A DNA stretch of 14,973 bases from an uncultured Sphingomonas sp. (GTDB lineage Bacteria; Pseudomonadota; Alphaproteobacteria; Sphingomonadales; Sphingomonadaceae). Of the stretch, positions 1 to 7,331 are shown one piece after another. The notes beneath the pieces were generated by a model. The model saw nothing but the letters and a program-made list of their open reading frames with translations. It searched no databases and had not been told where the DNA came from. The position numbers and the translations under genes are program-made. Position 1 is the first letter of the stretch; each line of letters opens with the position of its first letter. Location of the stretch: assembly GCA_946482655.1 (NCBI GenBank), contig CAMLSA010000079.1, positions 1 through 14,973 on the forward strand, in the 5' to 3' direction.

Positions 1-628
1 GCGCGATGTCGCCGAGCATCGAATAGACGCCCTCGAGCACGACCAGCTTGCCCGCTTCCTTGGGAAGCCGGCCGAGCCTTTTGTCGAGATCCTCGATGTC
101 GTTGTGGCGGAAGCGTACGATCTCGGCATAGCCCTGCTTGCAGCCGTCATAGATCGAGGCGTGGCTGTCGGCATCGAGGATGACGTACTCGCCCTTACCC
201 GCCAGCGTCGAGATCATGCCGAGATTGGCCATGTAGCCGGTCGAGAAGACGATCGCACCCGAGACGCCGTAGAATTCGCGCAACGCCTCCTCGACCTCCA
301 TATGGTCGCGGAAGGTGCCGTTGAGCATGCGGCTGCCGTTGGTGCCGCTGCCGAACTGGTCGAGCGCGTCCTTGCCGGCCTGGATCACGTCCGGATCGAA
401 GGTCATGCCCATATAGTTGTAGGTGCCGAGCAGGATCGTGTCCTTGCCCTTGATGACCGCCTCTGTCGGCGACTTCACCTGCTCCATGACGATCGCGAAG
501 GGATCGGTGACGCCGCTGTCGAGCAAAGCCTGGCGCTCGGCGATCAGGCCGTCGAACTTGCTCATCAGGTCGGGCTTGTCCCCTGTCAGGGGCGCAGGGG
601 CGTCCGCCGCCTGGGTCGCTTCGGTCAT
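1..628 (-). CDS. spt: Serine palmitoyltransferase, N-terminal part (cut by window edge)
   Basis: PLP-dependent enzyme of the alpha-oxoamine synthase family. It condenses L-serine with an acyl thioester to give 3-ketodihydrosphingosine, the first committed step of sphingolipid synthesis. The ATG is at 626-628 on the minus strand and about 209 residues are present, roughly the first half of the usual ~420; the PLP lysine lies beyond the left edge. Visible motifs include DPFAIVMEQVKSPTEAVI, LLGTYNYMGMT, the FGSGTNGSRMLNGT loop and LDADSHASIYDGC, whose His is expected to stack on PLP. This sequence strongly resembles the soluble homodimeric enzyme of Sphingomonas paucimobilis as I remember it. 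The gene begins one base after the stop of the acyl carrier protein gene (TGA-C-ATG), so the two are probably translationally coupled. Family assignment is very secure; the acyl donor preference is not visible. Confidence 0.96.
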   Translation of the reverse strand, partial: MTEATQAADAPAPLTGDKPDLMSKFDGLIAERQALLDSGVTDPFAIVMEQVKSPTEAVIKGKDTILLGTYNYMGMTFDPDVIQAGKDALDQFGSGTNGSRMLNGTFRDHMEVEEALREFYGVSGAIVFSTGYMANLGMISTLAGKGEYVILDADSHASIYDGCKQGYAEIVRFRHNDIEDLDKRLGRLPKEAGKLVVLEGVYSMLGDIA

Positions 629-629
629 G

Positions 630-875
630 TCAGGCGGCCTTGAGCTTCTGGACGGCGTCGACGAGCTGGCCGACGGTCTCGATCTCGGCCTGCATGTTCA
701 TCGTGATGATGATGTCGAACTCGTCCTCGACCGCCGCCACGAAATCCATCACCGTCAGGCTGTCCCATTCGAGATCGCCGGCGAAGGACGTGCCGTCCGA
801 CAGGTCGATTCCCTTCTTGTTGAAGGGTTCGATCTGTTCCGCCACGCGGGTGAAGATATCGTTTCTGTCGCTCAT
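630..875 (-). CDS. Acyl carrier protein, probably dedicated to serine palmitoyltransferase
   Basis: An 81-residue acidic acyl carrier protein. The phosphopantetheine attachment motif is DSL, with Ser39 in the context GDLEWDSLTVMDFV; a four-helix ACP fold is implied by the length. It would hold the acyl chain as a thioester in the cytoplasm. The ATG at 873-875 is supported by a good Shine-Dalgarno (TAAGGA, complement of 882-887) six bases upstream. The stop codon is one base from the serine palmitoyltransferase start. It is known that sphingolipid-producing alphaproteobacteria such as Caulobacter carry a specialised ACP beside spt, so I infer that this ACP delivers the acyl chain to SPT and is not the main fatty-acid AcpP. 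It departs from AcpP in the N-terminal half and lacks the usual DSLDTVELVMALEE sequence. Confidence 0.93.
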   Translation of the reverse strand: MSDRNDIFTRVAEQIEPFNKKGIDLSDGTSFAGDLEWDSLTVMDFVAAVEDEFDIIITMNMQAEIETVGQLVDAVQKLKAA

Positions 876-949
876 ATGCTGTCCTTAGGGTCGTTTGACC
901 GCGCATGACAAGCGATTGCGGCGGCTTCGCGGCAGCCCCGCGGCGGCGC

Positions 950-978
950 TTGGCAGCGGTCGGCTGGCGGTGCATAAA
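950..978 (+). promoter_or_regulatory. Possible sigma-70-type promoter for the PycTM-like gene
   Basis: TTGGCA (950-955), a 17-base spacer, then CATAAA (973-978). The -35 box matches 5 of 6 and the -10 box 4 of 6 consensus bases, and the expected start is about 25 bases before the GTG at 1011. It lies in the 135-base gap between divergent genes. The assignment is by eye only. Confidence 0.4.
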
Positions 979-1010
979 TGTGACAATCAGATGTCGCTCC
1001 AGGGGGCTAT

Positions 1011-1553
1011 GTGTCGGCAGAAACGGCCAATCCTACGGGTCCGCGCGTTTATTCGCCGGACTTCGTTCACTTGCTCCGCACGACCCAGCAGATCCAGTAT
1101 CAGCTCAGCCAGATGGCCGATCAGAAGGCCAATCTGCTGATGGGTACGACATTCGTCATCTTCACCATCACCATCGGCCAGGCCAAGACGGCGACAGGCC
1201 CGGCCATCGCGCTGCTGATTCTGGGCGCAGCGGCGTTCCTGTCGGCGCTGCTCGCGGTCATGGCGGTACTGCCTTCGACCAAGGTGCCGCCGCGTCCCGA
1301 CGGGCCTGCCAACCTGCTGTTCTTCGGTTCGTTCAGCCAGCTGACCGAGGACGAGTTCGTCGCCCTGATGCTCAAGACGGTGGAGACCCATGAGGCCGTT
1401 TTCGAGGCCTTCGCCCACGACATCTACCAGAACGGCCGAGTGCTCGCTCGCAAGAAATACCGGCTGCTCGGCTATGCCTACAAGGTGCTGGTGGTCGGCC
1501 TGATCTGCAGCTTCATCGCTTTCGTGCTGCACTTCTGGGCAGGGATCGGCTGA
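1011..1553 (+). CDS. DUF5706/PycTM-like three-helix membrane protein
   Basis: A 180-residue inner-membrane protein starting at GTG 1011, preceded by an AGGGGG ribosome-binding site. An amphipathic N-terminal helix carries MADQKANLLMG (residues 35-45), then come membrane segments at about 42-57 and 62-87, a soluble segment with NLLFFGSFSQLTEDEF (101-116) and DIYQNGRVLARKKYRLL (137-153), and a final membrane helix at about 157-177. The A-D-x-K-A-x-x-L-x-G entry to the first helix, the N-x-L-F-F-G motif and the D-I-Y-x-N-G...KY motif are those of the DUF5706 family, which includes the Pycsar effector PycTM. In characterised Pycsar systems PycTM responds to cCMP or cUMP made by a neighbouring PycC cyclase and damages the membrane. 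No cyclase gene is visible here, so a defence role is unproven; it may be a solitary housekeeping homologue. It is divergent from the ACP-spt pair. Confidence 0.82.
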   Translation: MSAETANPTGPRVYSPDFVHLLRTTQQIQYQLSQMADQKANLLMGTTFVIFTITIGQAKTATGPAIALLILGAAAFLSALLAVMAVLPSTKVPPRPDGPANLLFFGSFSQLTEDEFVALMLKTVETHEAVFEAFAHDIYQNGRVLARKKYRLLGYAYKVLVVGLICSFIAFVLHFWAGIG

Positions 1554-1567
1554 GCCATTCTGCAGCC

Positions 1568-1653
1568 TATTCCGGGGATATTCCGGGGACACTATACTAA
1601 TTGGTTCCCACCACATCGTTGGACCGACTCTATTGAGTATAGTGTCCCCGGAA
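1568..1653. repeat. Inverted-repeat element (REP/MITE-like) at a convergent gene junction
   Basis: An 18-base perfect inverted repeat: left arm TTCCGGGGACACTATACT at 1581-1598, right arm at 1636-1653, separated by 37 bases. On the left the 11-mer TATTCCGGGGA occurs twice in tandem, at 1568-1578 and 1579-1589. It fills the gap between the PycTM-like gene (stop at 1553) and the epimerase gene (stop at 1663), which converge. From memory, very similar GGGGACA(C/G)TATACT arms are dispersed in proteobacterial genomes beside Y1/RAYT transposase genes; no such gene is in the window. As RNA the stem could also act as a bidirectional terminator, although no clear T-tract follows. Confidence 0.75.
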
Positions 1654-1662
1654 CAGGCGCGG

Positions 1663-2568
1663 TCAGAGCCAGCCCGCGGACCGATACCAGTCGGCGGTCG
1701 CCTTGAGCCCTTGCGCCGCCTTCACCTTCGGTTGCCAGACCGAGGCCGGCGGCCGCTTTTGCGCCACCCAGTCGGGATGGCAGAAATAGCGCACCCGATC
1801 AGCGGTGAGCTTGGCTCGATCGCCGAGCCGCATCCGCTCCGCCGCCGCCGCCAGGCGCAGCGCGAAGGCTGGGATGGGCAGGGCGAGCGTACCGGGCCGG
1901 CCAACCCCCTGCCCTATCATCTTGCCGAATTCGCGGTGGGTATAGCCCTCGAGGGTGCCGTCGTCGGGCTCATAGACCTGCTCGATCGCCGCAGGGGCGC
2001 CGACCAGATCGAGCAGCAGCCGGGCGAGGTCGCCCGCCTCGATCAGCGACACCCGCCCGCGCGGGGGCAGCGGGACGATCCCGTTGCGCCGCGCGATCCG
2101 GAACAGTTCGAGCATCTCGCGATCGCCCGCGCCATAGATCGCGGGCGGGCGGACGATCGTCCAGTCGAGCGGCGCCTGGACGACGAGCGCTTCCGACGCC
2201 GCCTTCGACCAGCCATAGTTGGAGAGATCGGGCTCGCGCGCGGACAGTGACGAGACATGGATGAAGCGCCTGACCCCGATGGATTCGGCGGCGGTCAGCA
2301 TCGACGCGGTGCCCGTCACATTGGCGGCGACGAAGCCCGCGAGCGCGGGTACGTTGATCGCGCCCGCGATGTGGATCACCGCGTCGGTTCCCTCGACCAG
2401 TTCGGCCAGGCTGCGATAGTCGTCGAGCGTCCCGCGCACCCATTCGACCTCCGCGCGCGGCAATTGCGCGCTGCGGGTCAGCGCCCTGACGCTGTGGCCG
2501 CGCGCCGCCGCCTCGCGCAGCACATGTCCGCCGAGAAACCCGGTCCCTCCCGTGATCGCGAGTATCAC
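1663..2568 (-). CDS. NAD(P)-dependent epimerase/dehydratase, extended SDR family
   Basis: A 301-residue soluble protein of the extended/atypical short-chain dehydrogenase superfamily. The nucleotide-binding glycine motif TGGTGFLG is at residues 6-13. The acidic residues D49-D50 lie in the second strand region, HVSSLS is at 104-109, and the catalytic pair is Y118-x-x-x-K122 (YGWSK), with IVRPPAIYGAGD at 138-149. This resembles the NDUFA9-like and UDP-sugar epimerase branches; the substrate cannot be read from sequence. Translation starts at GTG (2566-2568), which overlaps the proB stop (GTGA, four bases), so it is probably expressed with proB by translational coupling. Its stop lies 10 bases from the inverted-repeat element. 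A role in proline synthesis is not implied by the family, and the partnership may be only transcriptional. Confidence 0.9.
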   Translation of the reverse strand: MILAITGGTGFLGGHVLREAAARGHSVRALTRSAQLPRAEVEWVRGTLDDYRSLAELVEGTDAVIHIAGAINVPALAGFVAANVTGTASMLTAAESIGVRRFIHVSSLSAREPDLSNYGWSKAASEALVVQAPLDWTIVRPPAIYGAGDREMLELFRIARRNGIVPLPPRGRVSLIEAGDLARLLLDLVGAPAAIEQVYEPDDGTLEGYTHREFGKMIGQGVGRPGTLALPIPAFALRLAAAAERMRLGDRAKLTADRVRYFCHPDWVAQKRPPASVWQPKVKAAQGLKATADWYRSAGWL

Positions 2569-3686
2569 AGCAGCACCATATGATCGCGATGGACCAGCGC
2601 CGAACGCGGCGTGTACCCGAGGATCGCCTCGAGCGCGTCGCTGCGCCGGCCGACGATCCTGGCCGCGTCGGCGGCGTCATATTCGATCAGGCCGCGCGCG
2701 ATCGCGTGGCCGTCCGGCCCGACAATGTCGACCACGTCGCCCCGCGCGAAACGCCCATCGACCGAGACCGCCCCCGCCGCGAGAAGGCTGCGGCCCTGGC
2801 TCAACGCCATGACCGCTCCGGCATCGACCACCACCCGCCCCCTGGCGGTCAGCCGGCCCGCCAGCCAGGCCTTGCGTGCCGTTCCGGTCTTGCCGCCGAC
2901 GAACACAGTGCCGCGGCCGTCGGCGGCGAAAGCGCTCAGCGGGCGGTGGCGCTTGCCCGATATGATCGCCAGATGGGCCCCCGAATGCTGCGCGATGCGC
3001 GCCGCCTCGAGTTTGGAAACCATCCCGCCGGACCCCATCCCCGATGCCGAACCCGAATCGGCCATCGCGCGGATTCTGGCGTCGATCCGGCGCACTTCGG
3101 GCACCAGCCGCGCCGTCGGATCGCGGTGCGGATTGGCGGTGTAGAGCCCGTCGATGTCGGACAGCAGGATCACACCCCGGGCCTCGGCCGCCTGACCGAT
3201 CCGGGCGGCGAGACGGTCATTGTCGCCGAAGCGTATCTCCGCGGTCGCGACCGAATCGTTCTCGTTGATCACCGGCACGACACCGAGGCTGAGCAGCCGG
3301 TCGAGCGTCGAGGCGGCGTTGAGATAGCGGCGGCGATCCTCGAGATCGTCGAGCGTCACCAGCATCTGCGCGGCGGTGAGCCTCTGTTCGTGGAGCAGTT
3401 CGGACCAACAATGCGACAGCGCGATCTGCCCGGTCGCCGCGGCCGCCTGCGCATCCTCCAGACTGGCGCGACCACCCTTGGCAAGCCCGAGCCGCCGCGC
3501 GCCGAGCGCGATCGCTCCCGACGACACCACCGCGATTTTCTGCCCGGCGCGATGCCGCTCGGCGATATCCGCGACGACCCCCGTCAGCCACTCGCGCCGC
3601 ACCTGCCCCTGGCCGTCGACGAGCAGCGCCGACCCGATCTTGACGATCAGGCACGGGCAATTCGCGGGAGAAAAGCGGGAGGACAT
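2565..3686 (-). CDS. proB: Glutamate 5-kinase
   Basis: Phosphorylates L-glutamate to gamma-glutamyl phosphate, the first and usually proline-inhibited step of proline synthesis, in the cytoplasm. From the ATG at 3684-3686 the protein has 373 residues, close to the E. coli length (367). An amino-acid kinase domain (about 1-260) shows VKIGSALL (15-22), SSGAIALG (55-62), VINENDSVATAE (139-150), FGDND (153-157), LLSDIDGLYT (174-183) and GMGSGGMVSKLEAA (216-229); a C-terminal PUA domain follows (about 283-360). The frame stays open to an upstream ATG at 3770, but that extension would read through a palindromic intergenic repeat and has no counterpart in the family, so I chose the internal start; its ribosome-binding site is weak. 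proA is not in the window. It lies downstream of obgE. Confidence 0.96.
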   Translation of the reverse strand: MSSRFSPANCPCLIVKIGSALLVDGQGQVRREWLTGVVADIAERHRAGQKIAVVSSGAIALGARRLGLAKGGRASLEDAQAAAATGQIALSHCWSELLHEQRLTAAQMLVTLDDLEDRRRYLNAASTLDRLLSLGVVPVINENDSVATAEIRFGDNDRLAARIGQAAEARGVILLSDIDGLYTANPHRDPTARLVPEVRRIDARIRAMADSGSASGMGSGGMVSKLEAARIAQHSGAHLAIISGKRHRPLSAFAADGRGTVFVGGKTGTARKAWLAGRLTARGRVVVDAGAVMALSQGRSLLAAGAVSVDGRFARGDVVDIVGPDGHAIARGLIEYDAADAARIVGRRSDALEAILGYTPRSALVHRDHMVLL

Positions 3687-3693
3687 GTCAGCT

Positions 3694-3774
3694 CGTCGCG
3701 CCGGCGGAGGCCGGGAACCCCACGAAATCGTCGCATGCCGGTCGGTAGCGGAGCTGGCCTCCGTCGCCACGACG
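3694..3774. repeat. Imperfect palindromic intergenic repeat between obgE and proB
   Basis: The arms 3694-3712 and 3756-3774 are inverted copies matching at 16 of 19 positions, with a perfect eight-base core CGGAGGCC/GGCCTCCG. The 43-base loop has no recognisable gene. The composition (CGTCG...CCGGCGGAGGCCGGGAACCCC) resembles the dispersed intergenic palindromes common in Sphingomonas and Caulobacter relatives. The repeat fills nearly all of the 99-base gap between obgE and the chosen proB start, supporting that start. A hairpin here could affect proB expression relative to obgE. Confidence 0.55.
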
Positions 3775-3785
3775 TAGGGAGTGGA

Positions 3786-4935
<1,150 letters not shown>

Positions 4936-5505
4936 CTACCAGCCGCGCATGATCCGCAGCTGCTGGGCGACGGTCGCGCGCGTTGTCTCGCGGGGAACTT
5001 CGAGCGCCTCGGCGATCTGGCCGCCGATCATGCCGTCGCCGAGCGCCGCCAGCACCAGCATCTGGGTGATCTGGCGCACCGGCGTGCCACGATATTCGCC
5101 CAGCTCCTCGACGAGATTGTGGACCGCATCGAGGATCGGCGCGAGACCATCATGCTCGCCCGACAGGATCATCCACGACATCAGCGCCGCCATGCCCTGC
5201 TTCTCGAAGGCGTCGAACGTGATATCGACCACTTCGCGAATATCGCCCTGGGTCTGGCGCTGGCGCAGCACCATTTCACCGATCTCACTTATGATCCGCT
5301 TGATCATCATCTCGGCCATGGCCCGCCGCAATTCGCCCGCCGATCCGAAATGATGGAGGATATTGGCATGGGTGCGGCTGATTCGCTTGGCGACCGCCAT
5401 CAGCGTCACCGCCTGGGGACCGTCCTCGATGAGGATCGTACGCGCGGCCTCGAGCGCGATATGACGCATCTCATCGGTGGAAAGGCGCGGACGTGAATGC
5501 GGCAT
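4936..5505 (-). CDS. TetR/AcrR-family transcriptional regulator
   Basis: A 189-residue predicted repressor. The N-terminal DNA-binding domain shows the TetR pattern: MRHIALEAARTILIEDGPQA, the helix-turn-helix VTLMAVAKRISRTHANILHHFGS (about 33-55) and the K/R-rich exit ELRRAM. The all-helical ligand domain follows; no ligand can be predicted. I place the start at ATG 5503-5505, because the residues before it do not look like protein, although no strong ribosome-binding site is visible; the frame stays open to 5667. A palindrome of operator type lies 150-180 bases upstream, suggesting autoregulation. No obvious target such as an efflux pump is adjacent; the nearest upstream gene on the same strand is the acetyltransferase. 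Confidence 0.88.
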   Translation of the reverse strand: MPHSRPRLSTDEMRHIALEAARTILIEDGPQAVTLMAVAKRISRTHANILHHFGSAGELRRAMAEMMIKRIISEIGEMVLRQRQTQGDIREVVDITFDAFEKQGMAALMSWMILSGEHDGLAPILDAVHNLVEELGEYRGTPVRQITQMLVLAALGDGMIGGQIAEALEVPRETTRATVAQQLRIMRGW

Positions 5506-5653
5506 GGACGGGCCCTGATCAGAGTTTAGGAGTAGGGCCGGGTACCTGCCGGGACTCGAGCCGACCACCACCACCCCATCAGCGCGGCGCATAGCACCGG
5601 CCGGCGATGCGACCGCGCAGGATTTTCTGTGCCAGTTACAAGCGGGGCTTCGT
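5506..5653. other. Leader region of the TetR gene
   Basis: About 150 bases between the candidate operator and the regulator start. I find no gene or certain promoter here. On the minus strand a stretch near 5545-5575 has a tRNA T-arm-like look (GGCTCGAGTCCCGG), but no complete tRNA can be folded around it. Confidence 0.3.
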
Positions 5654-5684
5654 ACTGTCTGATGCAACTAAAACAGTGCATCAG
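5654..5684. promoter_or_regulatory. Candidate TetR-type operator
   Basis: Inverted repeat CTGATGCA (5659-5666) / TGCATCAG (5677-5684), with a nested second pair ACTGT (5654-5658) / ACAGT (5673-5677). The arrangement of half sites around a short AT-rich centre (ACTAAAA) is typical of TetR-family operators. It sits between the acetyltransferase stop (5691) and the TetR gene, so autorepression of the regulator is the simplest reading. This is inferred from symmetry and position only. Confidence 0.5.
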
Positions 5685-5690
5685 TGCACA

Positions 5691-6263
5691 TCAGGCCGCC
5701 ATCGCATCCTCGCGATCATAGCCTGCGCCGATGGTCGGCCGGCGGCGGCTGGCCGCACCCGCGAGACGGACATGGTCGACGCAGGTCTCGACCGAGTTGC
5801 GCGCAACGCAGAGGCGTAGGCTGGACTTGCCGGTGGATTCGAAGCCGAGCTTGCGGAGCACGCGCGCCGAGGCCGGATTGTCGGCAAAGGGCGCCGCGAC
5901 CAGCCGCGGCAGGCGCAGCCCTGTATCGGCCAGATCAATGACGGCGCGGCCGGCCTCGGTAGCGAAACCCAGGCCCCAATAGGCGCGCGCGATCCAGTAG
6001 CCGAGCTCGATGCCGGAGTCGCCGGGCGCAAGGCCGATGCCGCCGACGAGTCGCGGCGCGCCATGGGTGCGGGCGAAGATCAGGAAATTGGGCAGAGGCC
6101 CATCGTCGGCCGAGAGGAACGCCTCGGCATCTTCGATCCGGTAAGGCCAGGGCACACGCGCGAGTTTGCCAGCGACCGCGAAATCGCTGATCGCCTGCGT
6201 CAATGCGGGCGCATCTTCCTTCCAACCGGGGCGCAGCAGCAGCCGCGGGGTACGAGCGAACAT
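5691..6263 (-). CDS. GNAT-family N-acetyltransferase (RimJ/RimL type)
   Basis: Predicted cytoplasmic acetyl-CoA-dependent N-acetyltransferase of 190 residues. The opening MFARTPRLLLRPGWKEDAPAL is the usual RimJ/RimL-like start. IELGYWIARAYWGLGFATEA (85-104) holds the acetyl-CoA pyrophosphate loop, and NPASARVLRKLGFES (129-143) is the conserved C-terminal motif. The start at ATG 6261-6263 is chosen because an AGGGAG ribosome-binding site lies nine bases upstream; the frame remains open to 6347. Substrate is unknown: such proteins acetylate ribosomal protein termini, antibiotics or small molecules. It lies downstream of the rpmA terminator, so it probably has its own promoter, which I could not identify. 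Confidence 0.88.
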   Translation of the reverse strand: MFARTPRLLLRPGWKEDAPALTQAISDFAVAGKLARVPWPYRIEDAEAFLSADDGPLPNFLIFARTHGAPRLVGGIGLAPGDSGIELGYWIARAYWGLGFATEAGRAVIDLADTGLRLPRLVAAPFADNPASARVLRKLGFESTGKSSLRLCVARNSVETCVDHVRLAGAASRRRPTIGAGYDREDAMAA

Positions 6264-6348
6264 GTAAAAATCTCCCTCTCCGCCGCCCCGAAAACGCCAT
6301 TGAACCCAAAAGGTTACAGGGCGACGACAGTTTTTTGAGGGAGACACG

Positions 6349-6376
6349 AAAAAGGGAGGTGGTGCGACCCCCTCCC
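6349..6376 (-). terminator. Rho-independent terminator after rpmA
   Basis: On the minus strand GGGAGG (complement of 6371-6376) pairs with CCTCCC (complement of 6354-6359), followed by five T (complement of 6349-6353). It lies about 70 bases after the rpmA stop, the right place to end rplU-rpmA transcripts. Two further short hairpins lie in the same gap, at 6384-6397 and 6402-6424. Confidence 0.65.
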
Positions 6377-6442
6377 TCGTCGATCCGGCCTGCCGGACCT
6401 TCGGGTCGCCCTCTGGACGACCCGGATATGGGTTCGTCCGAT

Positions 6443-6712
6443 TTACTCGGCGGCTTCCGCCATCGCATCGACGCTGACATATTTGCGGCCAAGCTTGCCG
6501 CTGTGGAACGCGACCTTGCCATCGGCGAGCGCGAACAGCGTATGATCCTTGCCGATGCCGACATTGCGGCCCGGATAGACCTTGGTGCCGCGCTGGCGAA
6601 CGATGATATTGCCGCCGACGACATTCTCGCCACCGAACTTCTTCACGCCTAGGCGCCGGCCAGCCGAATCGCGGCCGTTGCGCGAAGAGCCGCCTGCTTT
6701 CTTATGTGCCAT
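6443..6712 (-). CDS. rpmA: 50S ribosomal protein L27
   Basis: An 89-residue L27, complete and typical. The N-terminus [15 protein letters not shown], which reaches toward the peptidyl transferase centre, begins directly after the initiator Met, as in other proteobacteria, with no cleavable Firmicutes-type extension. [23 protein letters not shown] and [14 protein letters not shown] are canonical. The ATG is at 6710-6712 with GGAG upstream. It follows rplU by 25 bases and precedes a terminator, so rplU-rpmA is the expected two-gene operon. Confidence 0.99.
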   Translation of the reverse strand: MAHKKAGGSSRNGRDSAGRRLGVKKFGGENVVGGNIIVRQRGTKVYPGRNVGIGKDHTLFALADGKVAFHSGKLGRKYVSVDAMAEAAE

Positions 6713-6737
6713 CTCAAACTACTCCGTTGCTCTTCGA

Positions 6738-7100
6738 TCAGGCCTCGGCAGCCATGGGCGCATCCGCCTTGACCTTCGCCGGGGCCTTCTTCGCCTTGGC
6801 TTCGCCGCCGATCGACAGGATCTTGAGGATCGTGTGCTGCTGGCGGTGGCCGTTGCGGCGACGATAATTATGGCGGCGGCGCTTCTTGAAGACGATGACC
6901 TTTTCGCCCTTCGCCTGCGCGATGATCTCGGCCGAGACGGTCAGACCGTTGACGTCCTTGAGCTCGGCGCCTTCGCCCGCGAGCAGCACGTCGCCAAGCG
7001 AGACCGTCGAACCCGCGTCGCCGTCAATCTTCTCGACGACGATCTTGTCTCCTGCGGCAACGCGATACTGCTTGCCGCCCGTGCGCACGATAGCGAACAT
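6738..7100 (-). CDS. rplU: 50S ribosomal protein L21
   Basis: L21 binds 23S rRNA and is one of the early 50S proteins. From the ATG at 7098-7100 it has 120 residues, beginning [14 protein letters not shown] as the family does; in-frame ATGs at 7112 and 7109 would add MMRA, and since the ribosome-binding sites are ambiguous I chose the conserved start. The signature [16 protein letters not shown] is at 72-87. After about residue 100 there is a lysine/alanine/proline-rich tail ([20 protein letters not shown]), an extension seen in many alphaproteobacterial L21 proteins. It is transcribed with rpmA from a promoter near 7178-7206. Confidence 0.98.
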   Translation of the reverse strand: MFAIVRTGGKQYRVAAGDKIVVEKIDGDAGSTVSLGDVLLAGEGAELKDVNGLTVSAEIIAQAKGEKVIVFKKRRRHNYRRRNGHRQQHTILKILSIGGEAKAKKAPAKVKADAPMAAEA

Positions 7101-7138
7101 GGCCCTCATCACTTCTTCAAATCAGTTAGCGCAAACGC

Positions 7139-7155
7139 GATGGCACACGGCCATC
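7139..7155 (-). other. Small hairpin in the rplU leader
   Basis: GATGGC (7139-7144) and GCCATC (7150-7155) form a perfect six-base stem with a five-base loop, about 40 bases before the rplU start and inside the expected leader RNA. It could take part in autoregulation by L21 or only stabilise the mRNA. Part of it, GGGTTGATGGCC on the minus strand, is repeated at 7225-7236 upstream of the promoter. Confidence 0.35.
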
Positions 7156-7177
7156 AACCCCCGCGCGGGAAAGCGGG

Positions 7178-7206
7178 TCGCTAATGGGAGCGCGCCGGAA
7201 AGTCAA
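7178..7206 (-). promoter_or_regulatory. Probable promoter of rplU-rpmA
   Basis: On the minus strand TTGACT (complement of 7201-7206), a 17-base spacer, then TAGCGA (complement of 7178-7183). The -35 box is near consensus, the -10 box poor but in the expected place. The leader would be about 70 bases. Nothing else in the 231-base gap looks like a better promoter. Confidence 0.45.
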
Positions 7207-7282
7207 CCGTCATAGGAAGGGAAAGGCCATCAACCCGCGATTCCAGGAAAGCCGGAAAAGCCGCACGACCATCGTCGGCCCG

Positions 7283-7313
7283 CCACCCGAGATCCGCACT
7301 TCGCGGATGGTGG
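7283..7313 (-). other. Hairpin downstream of hspQ
   Basis: ATCCGC (7292-7297) pairs with GCGGAT (7303-7308), extended by CCACC (7283-7287) with GGTGG (7309-7313) after a bulge. It lies about 20 bases after the hspQ stop. No T-tract follows on the minus strand, so if it ends transcription it is not a classical intrinsic terminator. Confidence 0.35.
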
Positions 7314-7331
7314 CTGGAATGATCCGCCCGC

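Noticed and set aside
1011..1553. A complete Pycsar defence system
   Set aside because: Only the effector-like gene is present; neither neighbour encodes a nucleotide cyclase, and no other defence gene is in the window.
3687..3770. Upstream extension of proB to an ATG at 3770
   Set aside because: The added residues would come from a palindromic intergenic repeat and are absent from the known family; the start at 3686 gives the normal length.
5540..5580. T-arm-like sequence (GGCTCGAGTCCCGG, minus strand) hinting at a tRNA
   Set aside because: The five-base T stem does not pair correctly, and no acceptor stem, anticodon arm or CCA end can be placed around it.
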